Origin: Algibacter miyuki
GTDB taxonomy: Bacteria > Bacteroidota > Bacteroidia > Flavobacteriales > Flavobacteriaceae
Length of the DNA: 64,000 nt
Strand: one strand, 5' to 3'
Assembly: GCF_042427745.1 (NCBI RefSeq)
Contig: NZ_JBHMFA010000005.1
Part shown: positions 37,958 to 47,327 of the stretch, in pieces
Numbering within the stretch: position 1 is the first letter of the stretch
Layout of the letters: each line of letters begins with the position of its first letter
Notes under the pieces: model-generated
The model's database searches: none
What the model saw: the letters and a program-made list of their open reading frames with translations, nothing else
Told to the model about the DNA's origin: nothing
Program-made: the position numbers and the translations under genes

Positions 37958-39286
37958 ATGTACACAATTATAGATGTTGAGACTACGGGTCCGGGAAATA
38001 AAATAACAGAAATATCTATTTTTAAATACGATGGCTCGCAAACGATAAAGGAATTTACATCCTTAGTAAATCCGGAATCTTACATCCCGGAGCACATTAC
38101 AGCCTTAACCGGAATTGATGCCAGCATGGTTGCCAACGCTCCAACATTTGCAGAAATAGCAAAAGATATTCTAGAAATTACAGCCAACACCATATTTGTG
38201 GCTCATAATGTGAATTTTGATTACAATGCAATCCGTAACGAGTTTAAAGACATTGGTATTGATTTCAATAGGAAAAAACTTTGTACGGTTCGACTCTCTA
38301 GAAAATTAATTCCTGGGCATAAATCTTACAGTTTAGGAAAAATATGCAAAGCCTTAAATATTAATATAAATGGACGCCATAGAGCCAAAGGTGATGTTGA
38401 AGCCACAGTGATTTTGTTTGAAATGTTATTAAAAGCAGACAATTCAGAAACCGTTTTTGCCGATTTCCTAAAAAGTACTTCCAAAGAAGCCACCTTGCCT
38501 CCTAACCTGCCGAGTGCTGTTTTTAATAAAATCCCGAATGAAGCTGGAATATATTATTTCAAAAACAAAAAAGGCACCATTATTTATGTTGGCAAAGCCA
38601 AAGATTTAAAAAAGCGCGTGTTAAGTCATTTTTATAATAAATCATTAAAAGAACTAAACTTATGTCGTGAAACCGCAGATATCGATTTTGAATTATCGGG
38701 AAGCGAACTCATCGCGTTACTCATGGAAGATGCCGCAATTAAAGAACATTTTCCAGAATACAACAAGGTCTCTAAAAGAAACCCAAAAGCTTTTGGCATT
38801 ACCAAGTTTGAGGACCGAAAAGGCATTATTCATCTAGCTTACAACACCTTAAAAGCAACCCCTAATCCATTATTCACCTTTTATAGTATTACTGATTGCA
38901 GACAATTTTTAGAGCGCCTTTGCACCACTTTTGAACTGTGCCCGAAATACTGTCACTTACAAGAAGGTGTTGCACAATGTTCGCACTATAGTATTGAAAC
39001 CTGTCGTGGTATTTGTAACGAAAATGAAGCCGTAGACGCATATAATACCCGAGTAAAAAAAGCAATAAACGACACGCTTGAAAAATCTAAAGATATTGTT
39101 ATCAAACAAAACGGTAGACATGCCGAAGAAGAAGCCTTTGTGCTTATAAAGAACAATATTTACTTAGGTTATGGTTTTATTGATGCTTCGGAACAAATTA
39201 CCTCGGATGAAGCATTAGAAAATTTCCTAATTCCACAAAATGATAATATGGATGTGCAGAAAATCATAAAAAGTTATCAATCTTAG
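37958..39286 (+). CDS. DnaQ-type 3'-5' exonuclease fused to UvrC/Cho-like GIY-YIG nuclease
   Basis: Protein of 442 residues. Residues ~1-165 are a DEDDh exonuclease: Exo I Asp6/Glu8 in DVETTG, Exo II HNVNFD and Exo III HRAKGDVEAT. Residues ~195-275 form a GIY-YIG domain (AGIYYFKNKKGTIIYVGKAK), followed by a UvrC-like region with a Cys-rich patch (CPKYCHLQEGVAQC, CRGICN). The same fusion is known as a DNA polymerase III epsilon-like or excinuclease Cho-like protein and presumably acts in DNA repair. It is alone on its transcript, between the YdjM-type gene and the sheath-like gene. Confidence 0.9.
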   Translation: MYTIIDVETTGPGNKITEISIFKYDGSQTIKEFTSLVNPESYIPEHITALTGIDASMVANAPTFAEIAKDILEITANTIFVAHNVNFDYNAIRNEFKDIGIDFNRKKLCTVRLSRKLIPGHKSYSLGKICKALNININGRHRAKGDVEATVILFEMLLKADNSETVFADFLKSTSKEATLPPNLPSAVFNKIPNEAGIYYFKNKKGTIIYVGKAKDLKKRVLSHFYNKSLKELNLCRETADIDFELSGSELIALLMEDAAIKEHFPEYNKVSKRNPKAFGITKFEDRKGIIHLAYNTLKATPNPLFTFYSITDCRQFLERLCTTFELCPKYCHLQEGVAQCSHYSIETCRGICNENEAVDAYNTRVKKAINDTLEKSKDIVIKQNGRHAEEEAFVLIKNNIYLGYGFIDASEQITSDEALENFLIPQNDNMDVQKIIKSYQS

Positions 39287-39345
39287 ATAAAAATATTTTT
39301 ACAGAAAGATTAAAATTGGTCAATATTTTTTCAGCTTGAAAAAAT

Positions 39346-39394
39346 AACTTCTTTTTCCATATCTTTAACTTAACATTCTAACTAAAAAGAAGTT
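39346..39394. repeat. 11-bp inverted repeat upstream of the sheath-like gene
   Basis: AACTTCTTTTT (39346-39356) and its exact reverse complement (39384-39394) flank a 27-base loop, 67 bp before the sheath start and 60 bp after the nuclease stop. It may be a weak terminator or an operator. Evidence is the symmetry alone. Confidence 0.4.
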
Positions 39395-39461
39395 GCAAAT
39401 ATTTCACTTCGCTTTTTAATTACAGTGAGGTTTATGTATATGTTCAAAAACGACCAAAACT

Positions 39462-40973
39462 ATGAAAACATTAATCCATATTATCTTCCTCCTTATCTTT
39501 AGTTTACAAGTTTCTGCACAAGTAAAAGCGGTTACCGAAAAAGGAGACTCACTTTTAATTTATGATAATGGCACTTGGAAAAAAATGAATAGTCCTGCCT
39601 CGGAATACCAAGCTCCAGGTGTTTACATCGAAGAAACTTCTTCCTTACCTCCTGCTGTTGCTCAAGTTGCTACAGCAATACCTGCTTTTATTGGAAAAAC
39701 AGCAACTTACCCGATAGATGGAGATTTAGTTCCTGTTAAAATTAGTAGTATGCATGAGTACGAGTCTTACTTCGGTACTTACAAACCTTATCAATATCAG
39801 ATAAAAGTAAAACAAAACGCAACGAACAATACGGTTAAAATAATTGATTTAGGCACAGACAGCGAAGCCGAAAAACAGACTATGTATTACGCACTTCGCC
39901 TTTACTTTATGAATGGCGGAGGTGCTTGTTATATTATTCCCATCCCCAATGATGTCGATTTAGAAAAACGACATCTTAGCGATGAATCGGAGGCCTACAT
40001 TGAAGCTCTTTCGGCAGTTCGTCAAATAGATGAAGTTACCTTATTGGTAAGTCCTGATGCGGTACATTTAAGTTCTGGCTACTACAACTATTGTTATGCT
40101 GCACTAAATCAATGTTCTGAGTTAAGAGATCGTTTTGCTATTTTTGACGTTGCTACACTAGATGATCTTAGAACATCAGTAACTGATTTTAGAACCGGTT
40201 TAGTAGGCGATTTAAAATATGGTGCTGCCTACATGCCTTTTCTGAACAGCACATTTTCTTATGGTTATGATGAAAGTAAAATAGAAGTCGCTTTTGAAGG
40301 TATTCATACCATTGAAAAGCATACAACATATTTAATTTCATTAAAAAAAACAAACCCCAATGCTTATAAATTGATAAAAACGGCCTTACAAAAACACATA
40401 GTAATTTTGCCTCCGAGTGCAGCTGTGACAGCGATATATACTAAAACAGATAGAGATCGTGGTGTATGGAAAGCCCCAGCAAACGCAAGTATTACTGGAG
40501 TTACAAAGCCATCCCCAGAGTTAACAAGCGCGGAGCAGGCCTATCTCACTAATGATGGCGTTGCAGGAAAATCAATTAATCCAATTGCTTTTTTCACCGG
40601 AAGAGGTACTATGGTTTGGGGTGCACGTACTTTAGAGGCAAACCATAGCGAATGGCGTTATGTCCCTGTAAGACGTTTATCAAATACAATAGAAGAATCA
40701 GTAAAAAAAGCAACAAATTTTACGGTTTTTGAAACCAATACTGCTGATACTTGGCAAGACGTAAAAATAATAACTGAAAATTATTTGAATCAATTATGGA
40801 GGCAAGGTGCACTGCAAGGTTCTACTCCCAGCGAGGCTTATTTTGTTGCTATTGGTTTAGGCCGTACCATGACCACTCAAGATATTCAAGATGGAAAAAT
40901 GATAATTCAAATTGGGGTAGCTACAATAAAACCTGCAGAGTTTACCATTATTAAAATTGTACATCAGCTTTAA
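39462..40973 (+). CDS. Phage-tail-sheath-like protein with Sec signal peptide, orphan
   Basis: Protein of 503 residues in one uninterrupted frame. Residues 1-20 form a textbook signal peptide (MKTLIHII to SAQ). Residues ~21-45 match the short KAVTEKGDSLLIYDNGTWK motif common in secreted Bacteroidota proteins. From residue 50 the chain is a contractile-tail sheath: YQAPGVYIEE opening, PAFIGKT, YALRLYFMNGGGACYIIPI, then SPDAV and a C-terminal domain with RRLSNTIEESVKKATN and DGKMIIQIGVATIKPAEF. This fits the Phage_sheath_1 and sheath C-terminal families. Sheaths normally assemble in the cytoplasm, so an export signal is odd. No tube, baseplate, spike or ATPase gene lies nearby, and a perfect hairpin follows at 40997. 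A recruited surface or periplasmic fibre is possible. Function unknown. Confidence 0.85.
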   Translation: MKTLIHIIFLLIFSLQVSAQVKAVTEKGDSLLIYDNGTWKKMNSPASEYQAPGVYIEETSSLPPAVAQVATAIPAFIGKTATYPIDGDLVPVKISSMHEYESYFGTYKPYQYQIKVKQNATNNTVKIIDLGTDSEAEKQTMYYALRLYFMNGGGACYIIPIPNDVDLEKRHLSDESEAYIEALSAVRQIDEVTLLVSPDAVHLSSGYYNYCYAALNQCSELRDRFAIFDVATLDDLRTSVTDFRTGLVGDLKYGAAYMPFLNSTFSYGYDESKIEVAFEGIHTIEKHTTYLISLKKTNPNAYKLIKTALQKHIVILPPSAAVTAIYTKTDRDRGVWKAPANASITGVTKPSPELTSAEQAYLTNDGVAGKSINPIAFFTGRGTMVWGARTLEANHSEWRYVPVRRLSNTIEESVKKATNFTVFETNTADTWQDVKIITENYLNQLWRQGALQGSTPSEAYFVAIGLGRTMTTQDIQDGKMIIQIGVATIKPAEFTIIKIVHQL

Positions 40974-40996
40974 ATAAAAATATCATAAATTAATAT

Positions 40997-41044
40997 AACT
41001 ATCCATTAAAAACACACCTTAGCATTCGTTTTTAATGGATAGTT
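40997..41044. terminator. Perfect 17-bp hairpin between converging genes
   Basis: AACTATCCATTAAAAAC (40997-41013) pairs perfectly with 41028-41044 around a 14-base loop. It lies between the sheath-like gene stop and the DUF5060 gene stop, so it is probably a bidirectional terminator. Confidence 0.8.
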
Positions 41045-41052
41045 TACACCTC

Positions 41053-43881
41053 TTAATTTGGACTAAAACTAGCGTCTTTAGCTAAAATAATACGATCCAT
41101 TTTCAAACCATCTTCACGCATAGAGAACGATAAAATAGTTTCACCCTTTTCTAAATCTAAATATATTGTTTTTGGAGTACCGCAATGGTTTTCAGGCACA
41201 CGTTGCGCCGAAGACCAAGTCCATTTATGTTTTCCTGCACACCATTGCATACGCGCTCCACTTTCTGGCCATGTATTATTAATCCCAACATGCACTCCAT
41301 TATCTTCCGAACCACTAGAATAAACACTTGCCCATACATAATAACGACCAGGCTTATTAATCTTTATTTTGTATGAAACAACACCGCCCACACCTGCAAA
41401 CGGAAAAAAATTCTCACCTTCAATTAAAACATCATCATGTGTTACTCTAGTATCAGGAACGGCCTGTATGTAAGTGTTCTTGCTTGCTGTTTCACTTTGG
41501 TCTGTTTTTTCAGAATGACTTTTAATAACCCACGCTCTTTCTGTTCCGTTTTTTGAACTAAAATGAAACGCTTCAGCTTCAATTTCTAATAATCCATTTT
41601 TCTCTTCAAAAGGCTTTTTACCTTCTAAAGCAGCTGCTGCAGAAACACCTTCTGGAATTAAAACTAAACGACTCCATCGTCCTCTAGACCATGCGGTCTC
41701 GTTATTCTCAGGAATTTTATTATTGGTTACTGCTTTGGATGCGATTTGGATAATATCGTTTTCAGCAATAAAAAATTTACCTAAATCGTGAGTTGCTACT
41801 TTAAATGCTTTATCTGTTTCTGGGTTAGTAACAGTAGCTATTGGCGTACCATTTTTGAAAATAATATATTCTGATTCACCATCATTCTCGGCCATAGAAA
41901 TAAACGACAAGTTATAGAGTCCTGATAATTTTTCAAACCTTGTACTCGCGTAAGCTAGTTTTGCTCGTTGTGCTGTATCGGCCGCATTAATTGCTAAAAC
42001 ACCATTAGCTTCATCACTATAATATACGGTATTATCACTAGGCTCATCAATAGTAAAATCTTTTAAAGCATCTAGCTTAACCACTTCTTTTTTAGAATTA
42101 GAGATTCCTTTACGAGACTGACTTTTCGATGTTATTAACGCCACCCAATCTTTATCTTTTTTTGGAGGAAAACCAATATCAACTTTTCCACCTCCACGAA
42201 TTTTTCTTACTGTACCATTCTGAAGTGCTTCTCCCGTTCTTGGATTAAACCATTTTACAACAAAACTGTTTTTAGAACCAAATAAATTAAGCGTTGTCGC
42301 TTTAACTTCTGCTTGATAAATAGCATAGGTATTATCATTTTTAGCGAAAACAAAATCGTTTTTATTATCCGTTAAATCATCGGCAGATTGCATTTCGGTA
42401 AACGGCAAATACTGCTGAAAAAAATCTATAGCATATCTGGTTTGATCCCAAAGTATATCTCTAGAGCGCCAGTCTTCACACTTTAAATCGTTGTGTGCAA
42501 ACTTGTAACCGAAATACCATTCTACTCCAGCGCCTCCTGCCATTAAATTAGCCAATAATACCTGATGTCTAATTCCATCATGACCAGGATCATCCTTATC
42601 TGGTTTTGCTCCTGTATCAGCTGGTCCTATTTCATCTTGATTAACCACCCAGTTTCTACCATTTTTTTGCGATTCACTTATCCATTTTTTAGTAATGTTA
42701 TGCACTAACTCTGGCTTATGTGTTTGAAGCGAAGGCCCATCAAGAAATTGATAACCTAACAAAGGTTCTAAAAATAAATCTTGCGACTTTGGAACAGCAT
42801 GTGTGTGCAACACTACTAAACTTTGATACGGATCTTGTTTTTTAATGTATTTAGCCATTGCTTTTCTATCCTTATCATTTTGTCCTTTAGGAGACCAATG
42901 CACCGGACCATTTTCTTCACCTAGATTCCAAGTTACTCCTAAATGATGTGAAAATCGGGCGATAAGTTCTCTGTAATATAATTTTCTTTGCACGCCTAGT
43001 TCTCCAATATCCATCAACAATTCGTTCTCTGTTTCTTGGGTTACAATATGAAGCATTAAGCCCAAATTATCCATATGATTAAATACAATTTCCCATTGAT
43101 CTAATTTACTACAATCAAAACGGTAACGTTCGTTTTCATCGGTCCATGGCCATACATCTTTACCATCACCTTGTACATTCATTGTTAAAAAGTAAACCGA
43201 GTTCATACCTTTCGATGCTAAATAATTTAAAGCGCCAATAATGTTTTTTCCCTTACCGTTTTGCCACGTAGGGTCGCCCTGTTTCCAGTCTTTAGCATGA
43301 GGTTCATATTTATGGCTTGGCGGTGTTTGATCGAACTCATAATAGCCCAAAAAGTTTTCAGGACTATCTGTTCCTCCTTTTAAAAATGGCGTATTATCTT
43401 CTGCGTAATGTAAATATCTATCACCGGTATAAACCAATCGACCTTTAGCTTTTGCTTCGGGTTCCGCAATTTCAAAACGTCCTTGTAAACCATCAAAAGC
43501 AGCCGGTTTACCAGCATCAGCCGCATCATTGACAGCTACGTTTTTTCCATTTCTAAAAGACACTTCGTAAGTCCACTCACCTACTTCATCTGGAGTAAAA
43601 CGTACTTGCCAAATGTTTCCGCTTTTTGCACTTGTTTCTGCGGCATTACCATCGGCTGCATAAAAACCAGGTACTTTATATGTTTTATTTTTGTGTTTAA
43701 AAACAACATTAAGTCTGTAATTTAAAAACGGATTGTCTTCTTGGCTCTCGGTAAAAGTATCCCCCTTAAAACTCAAGGTTATTTTTTTCCATTTTTGAAG
43801 TTCACCTTCAACTTTTACATCTTTATATTGCGAAAAAGTTAATTGGGTTATTAATAAAAATAATACTGTTGTAATCTTCAT
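41053..43881 (-). CDS. DUF5060-domain glycoside hydrolase (clan GH-A-like)
   Basis: Secreted protein of 942 residues (signal to about LTFSQ). Residues ~20-140 are a DUF5060 beta-sandwich (GIWQVRFTP-type block around 89-97, VGEWTYEVSF). Residues ~145-500 form a TIM barrel with the likely acid/base in TWNLGEENG (Glu322/Glu323) and the likely nucleophile Glu417 in VVNQDEIGP. A collagen-binding-like C domain follows (NSFVVKWFNPRTGE), then further beta-sandwich regions to the end. It is the first gene after GH88 (44352-45509), separated by 470 bp with a terminator-like hairpin, so it may have its own promoter. Family members occur in algal and plant-glycan PULs. The specific linkage is unknown. 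Confidence 0.8.
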   Translation of the reverse strand: MKITTVLFLLITQLTFSQYKDVKVEGELQKWKKITLSFKGDTFTESQEDNPFLNYRLNVVFKHKNKTYKVPGFYAADGNAAETSAKSGNIWQVRFTPDEVGEWTYEVSFRNGKNVAVNDAADAGKPAAFDGLQGRFEIAEPEAKAKGRLVYTGDRYLHYAEDNTPFLKGGTDSPENFLGYYEFDQTPPSHKYEPHAKDWKQGDPTWQNGKGKNIIGALNYLASKGMNSVYFLTMNVQGDGKDVWPWTDENERYRFDCSKLDQWEIVFNHMDNLGLMLHIVTQETENELLMDIGELGVQRKLYYRELIARFSHHLGVTWNLGEENGPVHWSPKGQNDKDRKAMAKYIKKQDPYQSLVVLHTHAVPKSQDLFLEPLLGYQFLDGPSLQTHKPELVHNITKKWISESQKNGRNWVVNQDEIGPADTGAKPDKDDPGHDGIRHQVLLANLMAGGAGVEWYFGYKFAHNDLKCEDWRSRDILWDQTRYAIDFFQQYLPFTEMQSADDLTDNKNDFVFAKNDNTYAIYQAEVKATTLNLFGSKNSFVVKWFNPRTGEALQNGTVRKIRGGGKVDIGFPPKKDKDWVALITSKSQSRKGISNSKKEVVKLDALKDFTIDEPSDNTVYYSDEANGVLAINAADTAQRAKLAYASTRFEKLSGLYNLSFISMAENDGESEYIIFKNGTPIATVTNPETDKAFKVATHDLGKFFIAENDIIQIASKAVTNNKIPENNETAWSRGRWSRLVLIPEGVSAAAALEGKKPFEEKNGLLEIEAEAFHFSSKNGTERAWVIKSHSEKTDQSETASKNTYIQAVPDTRVTHDDVLIEGENFFPFAGVGGVVSYKIKINKPGRYYVWASVYSSGSEDNGVHVGINNTWPESGARMQWCAGKHKWTWSSAQRVPENHCGTPKTIYLDLEKGETILSFSMREDGLKMDRIILAKDASFSPN

Positions 43882-43903
43882 TTTATTTAGTTTAGGTTGG
43901 TTG
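43882..43903 (-). promoter_or_regulatory. AACCAACCTAAACTAAAT leader before the DUF5060 gene
   Basis: The minus strand immediately before the start carries AACCAACCTAAACTAAAT, resembling the SusC leaders at 17501 and 36268. A CAAAAATA (minus-strand TATTTTTG) at 44003-44010 could be its -7 box. Both are weak. Confidence 0.3.
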
Positions 43904-44236
43904 TTTTTTTGTTTTAATAAATTTTATTTTTTTGAAATACTATTATTTTTATACAGATTTGAAAAAATGATTTTACAGTCCTTGTTTTTGAAAATTTAAA
44001 TTCAAAAATAAACTATGGAACGCTGATACTTTAGAACATATGAACCATTTTATAAAACAAATGATATAATTATTGTTTTCAAAGCCTTATTGTGAGAATA
44101 ATCAACAATAAAAATTAAAGGAGTATAAAATGTTTTTAAGATATCACTATTATCATTAAATAGTTTGAAATGAATCTCTTGGACATTTTATCTTTTAATA
44201 ATTTACTATGTTTTCTTTTAGAATGAATTAAACACA

Positions 44237-44268
44237 AAATGAGCTTCCTTTTTAAGGCATGCTCATTT
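44237..44268 (-). terminator. Hairpin downstream of the second GH88
   Basis: AAATGAGC pairs with GCTCATTT, with an inner CCTT/AAGG stem and TTT loop. On the minus strand a TTTTGTGTTT stretch follows. Likely terminator of the 45509-44352 gene. Confidence 0.55.
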
Positions 44269-44301
44269 CCAAATATTATCAATTGACTTTAAAGTTCTTT
44301 A

Positions 44302-44333
44302 TGTTTCAAAAAAATGTATGCTTTTTTGAAACA
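44302..44333 (-). terminator. AT-rich 12-bp hairpin right after the second GH88
   Basis: TGTTTCAAAAAA (44302-44313) and its exact complement (44322-44333) enclose an 8-base loop, 19 bp downstream of the GH88 stop. It is an alternative or additional terminator. Confidence 0.45.
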
Positions 44334-44351
44334 ATAAAAAGCTTCCTACAT

Positions 44352-45509
44352 TTAAAGTGCTTTTAATCTTAATAACGTTTCTAAAAAGTAATAATCCCCA
44401 TAAACAATAGGCTCATCTACTTCGTCTTTTTTTGGCCAGTTTCCTGTACTATGTTTTAAAATGAATGGAGCATCGATTGTCGATTCTAAAAGATACTCTG
44501 GCGTTTTTAACGTGTTTATTATTTTCTTGCTATACTCTAAATAAGTTTCATTTTTAGTGTATTGATATAATTCTACCATCGCAGAAGCCACCACTGTTGC
44601 TGCCGAAACATCTCTGGGGGCATTGGGTATAGCCGGATCGTTGAAATCCAAGTATGGAATACCATCTTTTGGTAAGTTTTTATGATTGATAAAAAAGTTG
44701 GCCGTGGCTTGTGACTGTGCCAAATATTTTGCATCTTTTGTATATCGGTATGCCATAGTATAACCATAAATAGCCCAGCCTTGCCCCCTTGCCCAAACTG
44801 ATTCATCATTAAATCCTTGGTGGGTTACTTTCATTCTAACATCTCCATTTTCAGGATTATAATCTACAACATGATAGCAGCTATTATCATTTCTAAAATG
44901 ATTTTTTAACGTGGTATTGGCGTGATCTACCGCGATGTTATGAAACATACTGTCCTTGGTAATTTTAGTTGCTTCAAAAAGCATTTCTAAATTCATCATA
45001 TTGTCAATAATCACCGGGAAATCCCAAGTTTCTTTATTGAAATCCCACGAACGAATGCTGCCAATAGTAGCGTTAAAACGCGATATTAACGTCTGTGAAC
45101 TTTTTACAATAATATCTTTATAGTTTTGATTGTCTTCGTGCTTTAAACCGTTTCCAAAACTACAAAACACTTTAAACCCCATATCATGCGTTCTATTATT
45201 GTACTTCTCTTTTTCTACAAAAGCGGTCCATATTTTTGCTTTATTCTTAAAAGCGACATCACCTGTTAATTCATAAATTTGCCATAAATTACCAGGAAAA
45301 AATCCGCTAGTCCAATCTTTAGATCCTACCTTATTAACGGTATTTTCTTTAAAAGAATAACTTCGAGGAAAGTTTAAAGAATCGACTTGATAATCGGCTA
45401 TTTTTTTATAGCGCTCTTGTAAAATAGCATCACTATCAAAAGGTTTTTCTTGTTTTGATTTACATCCAAAAAAAAGAAAAATCACGATAATAATGAGGGT
45501 GGGCTTCAT
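44352..45509 (-). CDS. GH88 unsaturated glucuronyl hydrolase, lipoprotein (second copy)
   Basis: Protein of 385 residues with lipobox Cys16 (FLFFGC). The catalytic aspartates of the family map to Asp109 (THDMGF) and Asp169 (IIDNMMNL), and FNDESVWARGQGWAIYGY is the substrate block. It is clearly related to the GH88 at 17540-18736 but diverged across its length, so the two may prefer different sulfation or linkage next to the unsaturated uronate. It stands alone, with hairpins downstream and 348 bp upstream. I see no copy of the 72-bp element in front of it. Confidence 0.93.
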   Translation of the reverse strand: MKPTLIIIVIFLFFGCKSKQEKPFDSDAILQERYKKIADYQVDSLNFPRSYSFKENTVNKVGSKDWTSGFFPGNLWQIYELTGDVAFKNKAKIWTAFVEKEKYNNRTHDMGFKVFCSFGNGLKHEDNQNYKDIIVKSSQTLISRFNATIGSIRSWDFNKETWDFPVIIDNMMNLEMLFEATKITKDSMFHNIAVDHANTTLKNHFRNDNSCYHVVDYNPENGDVRMKVTHQGFNDESVWARGQGWAIYGYTMAYRYTKDAKYLAQSQATANFFINHKNLPKDGIPYLDFNDPAIPNAPRDVSAATVVASAMVELYQYTKNETYLEYSKKIINTLKTPEYLLESTIDAPFILKHSTGNWPKKDEVDEPIVYGDYYFLETLLRLKAL

Positions 45510-45857
45510 ATAATTTTATGGTTTAATTTAATATCAAATAATAGGCATTACAACTCAATAGAGCAACACCAGTAATAATAAAAACAGATAATGTTGATGG
45601 CTATTTTCAGTTTCTACTTTTACACAAATTAAAACGCGCACAAAAAGTGTTTATAAAAATACAAAAAAGGAACACATATATCTTCAACTTTATTTTAAAG
45701 GCTTAGTACGGAATATAATTCAATGTATAAAACAAAAAAAACACTCTAAAAAGGCACGAGATTTAACCTCTACTGTTAAATAAAAAAAAACTCAGAATTG
45801 AAATTCAATCCTGAGTTTTTTTTAAGCTTAAGCTATGTACTAAATACTTTTAAGAAT
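45510..45857. other. Intergenic region with a terminator
   Basis: The gap upstream of the second GH88 is AT-rich. Apart from the hairpin at 45789-45817 I see no gene, and no confident promoter box for GH88. Confidence 0.6.
45789..45817 (-). terminator. Terminator of the TPR/LuxR regulator gene
   Basis: Near-perfect palindrome (14-base arms with one mismatch or G-U pair) centred at 45803, flanked by nine A on the left and eight T on the right. This makes a bidirectional intrinsic terminator about 40 bp after the regulator stop at 45858. Confidence 0.82.
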
Positions 45858-47327
45858 CTATATATTACCTAAATTTTCTATCATCCAAATGTTAAAATCT
45901 ATTTCGGATGGTATATTAAATTTTTTCCGAATTCTATTCTTACGCACTTGTACCGCACGTATAGTTACATTTTGAATCTCTGCAATTTCTTTAGTTGAAT
46001 AATTTAGATATGACAAAGCACAAAAACACATCTCTGAAGTGGTTGTGTTGGGATTATTTTCTTTGAGACTTTCTATTTCGGAAGGAAAAAGCTCCTTAAA
46101 TGCGTTTAAAAACTCAGGATTATTATTTTTTGACATATGAATCAAATCTTCATACTTTTTACTTTCTAAGGCTTCTTTTAGCTTTGCAACTTTTTGCTCA
46201 TTTAAATCCGCCTCCATTTTCTTTTTACTTAATAAATTTCTGAACCTTTTTTTCCTTTTGTATAGCACACCAATAACCATTGCACTCGTTAAAATACTTC
46301 CTAGGAAATAATACTTATAATTATCCCTTGCTATATTATTTGCTCTTTCTTCTTTTATAATTTCTCGATATACCTTATCTAATATATTGCTGTTTATTAA
46401 TTTTAATGAGTCTTCTATTTTTTTATGTTTTTCATAATACACTTTCCCCTCTAACATATTAGGTTGATGCTCCTTATAAAAATCAGACAACACTTTATAG
46501 CAATGACTAATAGCATCTTTATCATTAATTTCCAATGCGTTATCGAGCGCTTTTTTATAATGATTTCCCGCTGTATCAATGTTTCCTTTGGCTTCCTCTA
46601 GCTTTCCCAAAATTTCTAAAGAAGGATAAAAATAAGTAGATTTATTACTTGCTAAAAGCTCTAAGGACTGTGTAACATATCGCTCGGCACTTTCAAAATC
46701 ACCTTCTTTAATACGTTGTTCAGCAATCTGGTTGTAAGTACCAATTTTATTATAATAATCATGACTTCCATTAAAGAAAACCAAACTTTTCTCCTGAAGT
46801 GATAAGTATTTATTTATGGAATCATTATTATTCTTTTTATTATATATATGAGTTAAATTTTGATATGCCCATAAAGTAGATAACCGCTTTACTTCAAGCG
46901 GTTCTATTTTTTCAGAAAGATGTAATTGCTTATAAAATTGAGCCACAGCCAAATCATACATTTCAAGGTAGCCATAAATGCGACCTTTCAACCTATAACT
47001 CTCTACTTGAAAATTTATATATTTTGAGAAAAAGGGTTCTTTTTCTGCTTCTGATAATAAAGACAATCCCTTATTATAATTACCTAATTCAATAAAAGCT
47101 TTAGCTAAATATATAGAGGAGGTAGCTATACCTTTTGAGTAATTTATATCTTTTGAAGCTTGTAAGGCTTCTTTCCCTAACTCAATGGATTTAAAGAAGT
47201 TTAATTGATTAAACTCTTGTTTTGATTCTATTAAAACATTATCAATATCATCGGAGTTATGTGCCTTTAAAAAGTTGAACAAACACAAAAAAACAATAAA
47301 AAAAAATCTCTTTTTAAGTAAAAACAT
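45858..47327 (-). CDS. Membrane-anchored TPR protein with LuxR-type helix-turn-helix
   Basis: Regulator of 489 residues. It has a signal or anchor segment (MFLLKKRFFFIVFLCLF), periplasmic TPR repeats (~40-300), one membrane helix (~335-355, YYFLGSILTSAMVIGVLY), a charged coiled coil (~360-400) and a C-terminal HTH with YLNYSTKEIAEIQNVTIRAVQ and RKNRIRKKFNI. This layout is common in Bacteroidota, where such proteins may pass envelope signals to DNA. It is monocistronic, with a strong terminator downstream. It lies between the second GH88 and the peptidoglycan-sugar locus and could regulate either. No direct evidence of its target is visible. Confidence 0.85.
   Translation of the reverse strand: MFLLKKRFFFIVFLCLFNFLKAHNSDDIDNVLIESKQEFNQLNFFKSIELGKEALQASKDINYSKGIATSSIYLAKAFIELGNYNKGLSLLSEAEKEPFFSKYINFQVESYRLKGRIYGYLEMYDLAVAQFYKQLHLSEKIEPLEVKRLSTLWAYQNLTHIYNKKNNNDSINKYLSLQEKSLVFFNGSHDYYNKIGTYNQIAEQRIKEGDFESAERYVTQSLELLASNKSTYFYPSLEILGKLEEAKGNIDTAGNHYKKALDNALEINDKDAISHCYKVLSDFYKEHQPNMLEGKVYYEKHKKIEDSLKLINSNILDKVYREIIKEERANNIARDNYKYYFLGSILTSAMVIGVLYKRKKRFRNLLSKKKMEADLNEQKVAKLKEALESKKYEDLIHMSKNNNPEFLNAFKELFPSEIESLKENNPNTTTSEMCFCALSYLNYSTKEIAEIQNVTIRAVQVRKNRIRKKFNIPSEIDFNIWMIENLGNI

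Larger units (their letters stand above)
43904..44351. other. Intergenic region between the DUF5060 gene and the second GH88
   Basis: Together with the leader, the gap spans 43882-44351. It contains a possible promoter box (44003-44010) and two hairpins (44237-44268, 44302-44333). No coding sequence is supported. Confidence 0.6.

Noticed and set aside
39462..40973. Prophage or complete contractile injection system
   Set aside because: Only the sheath-like gene is present. The neighbours are a DNA-repair-type nuclease fusion and a DUF5060 hydrolase, with no integrase, tube, baseplate or capsid genes.
43882..44351. Third copy of the 72-bp regulatory element upstream of the DUF5060 gene
   Set aside because: A CAAAAATA box and scattered GAACAT-like words are present, but no ungapped alignment to the element holds and neither CGTTCCC nor TACTAGCTTT occurs at the right place.
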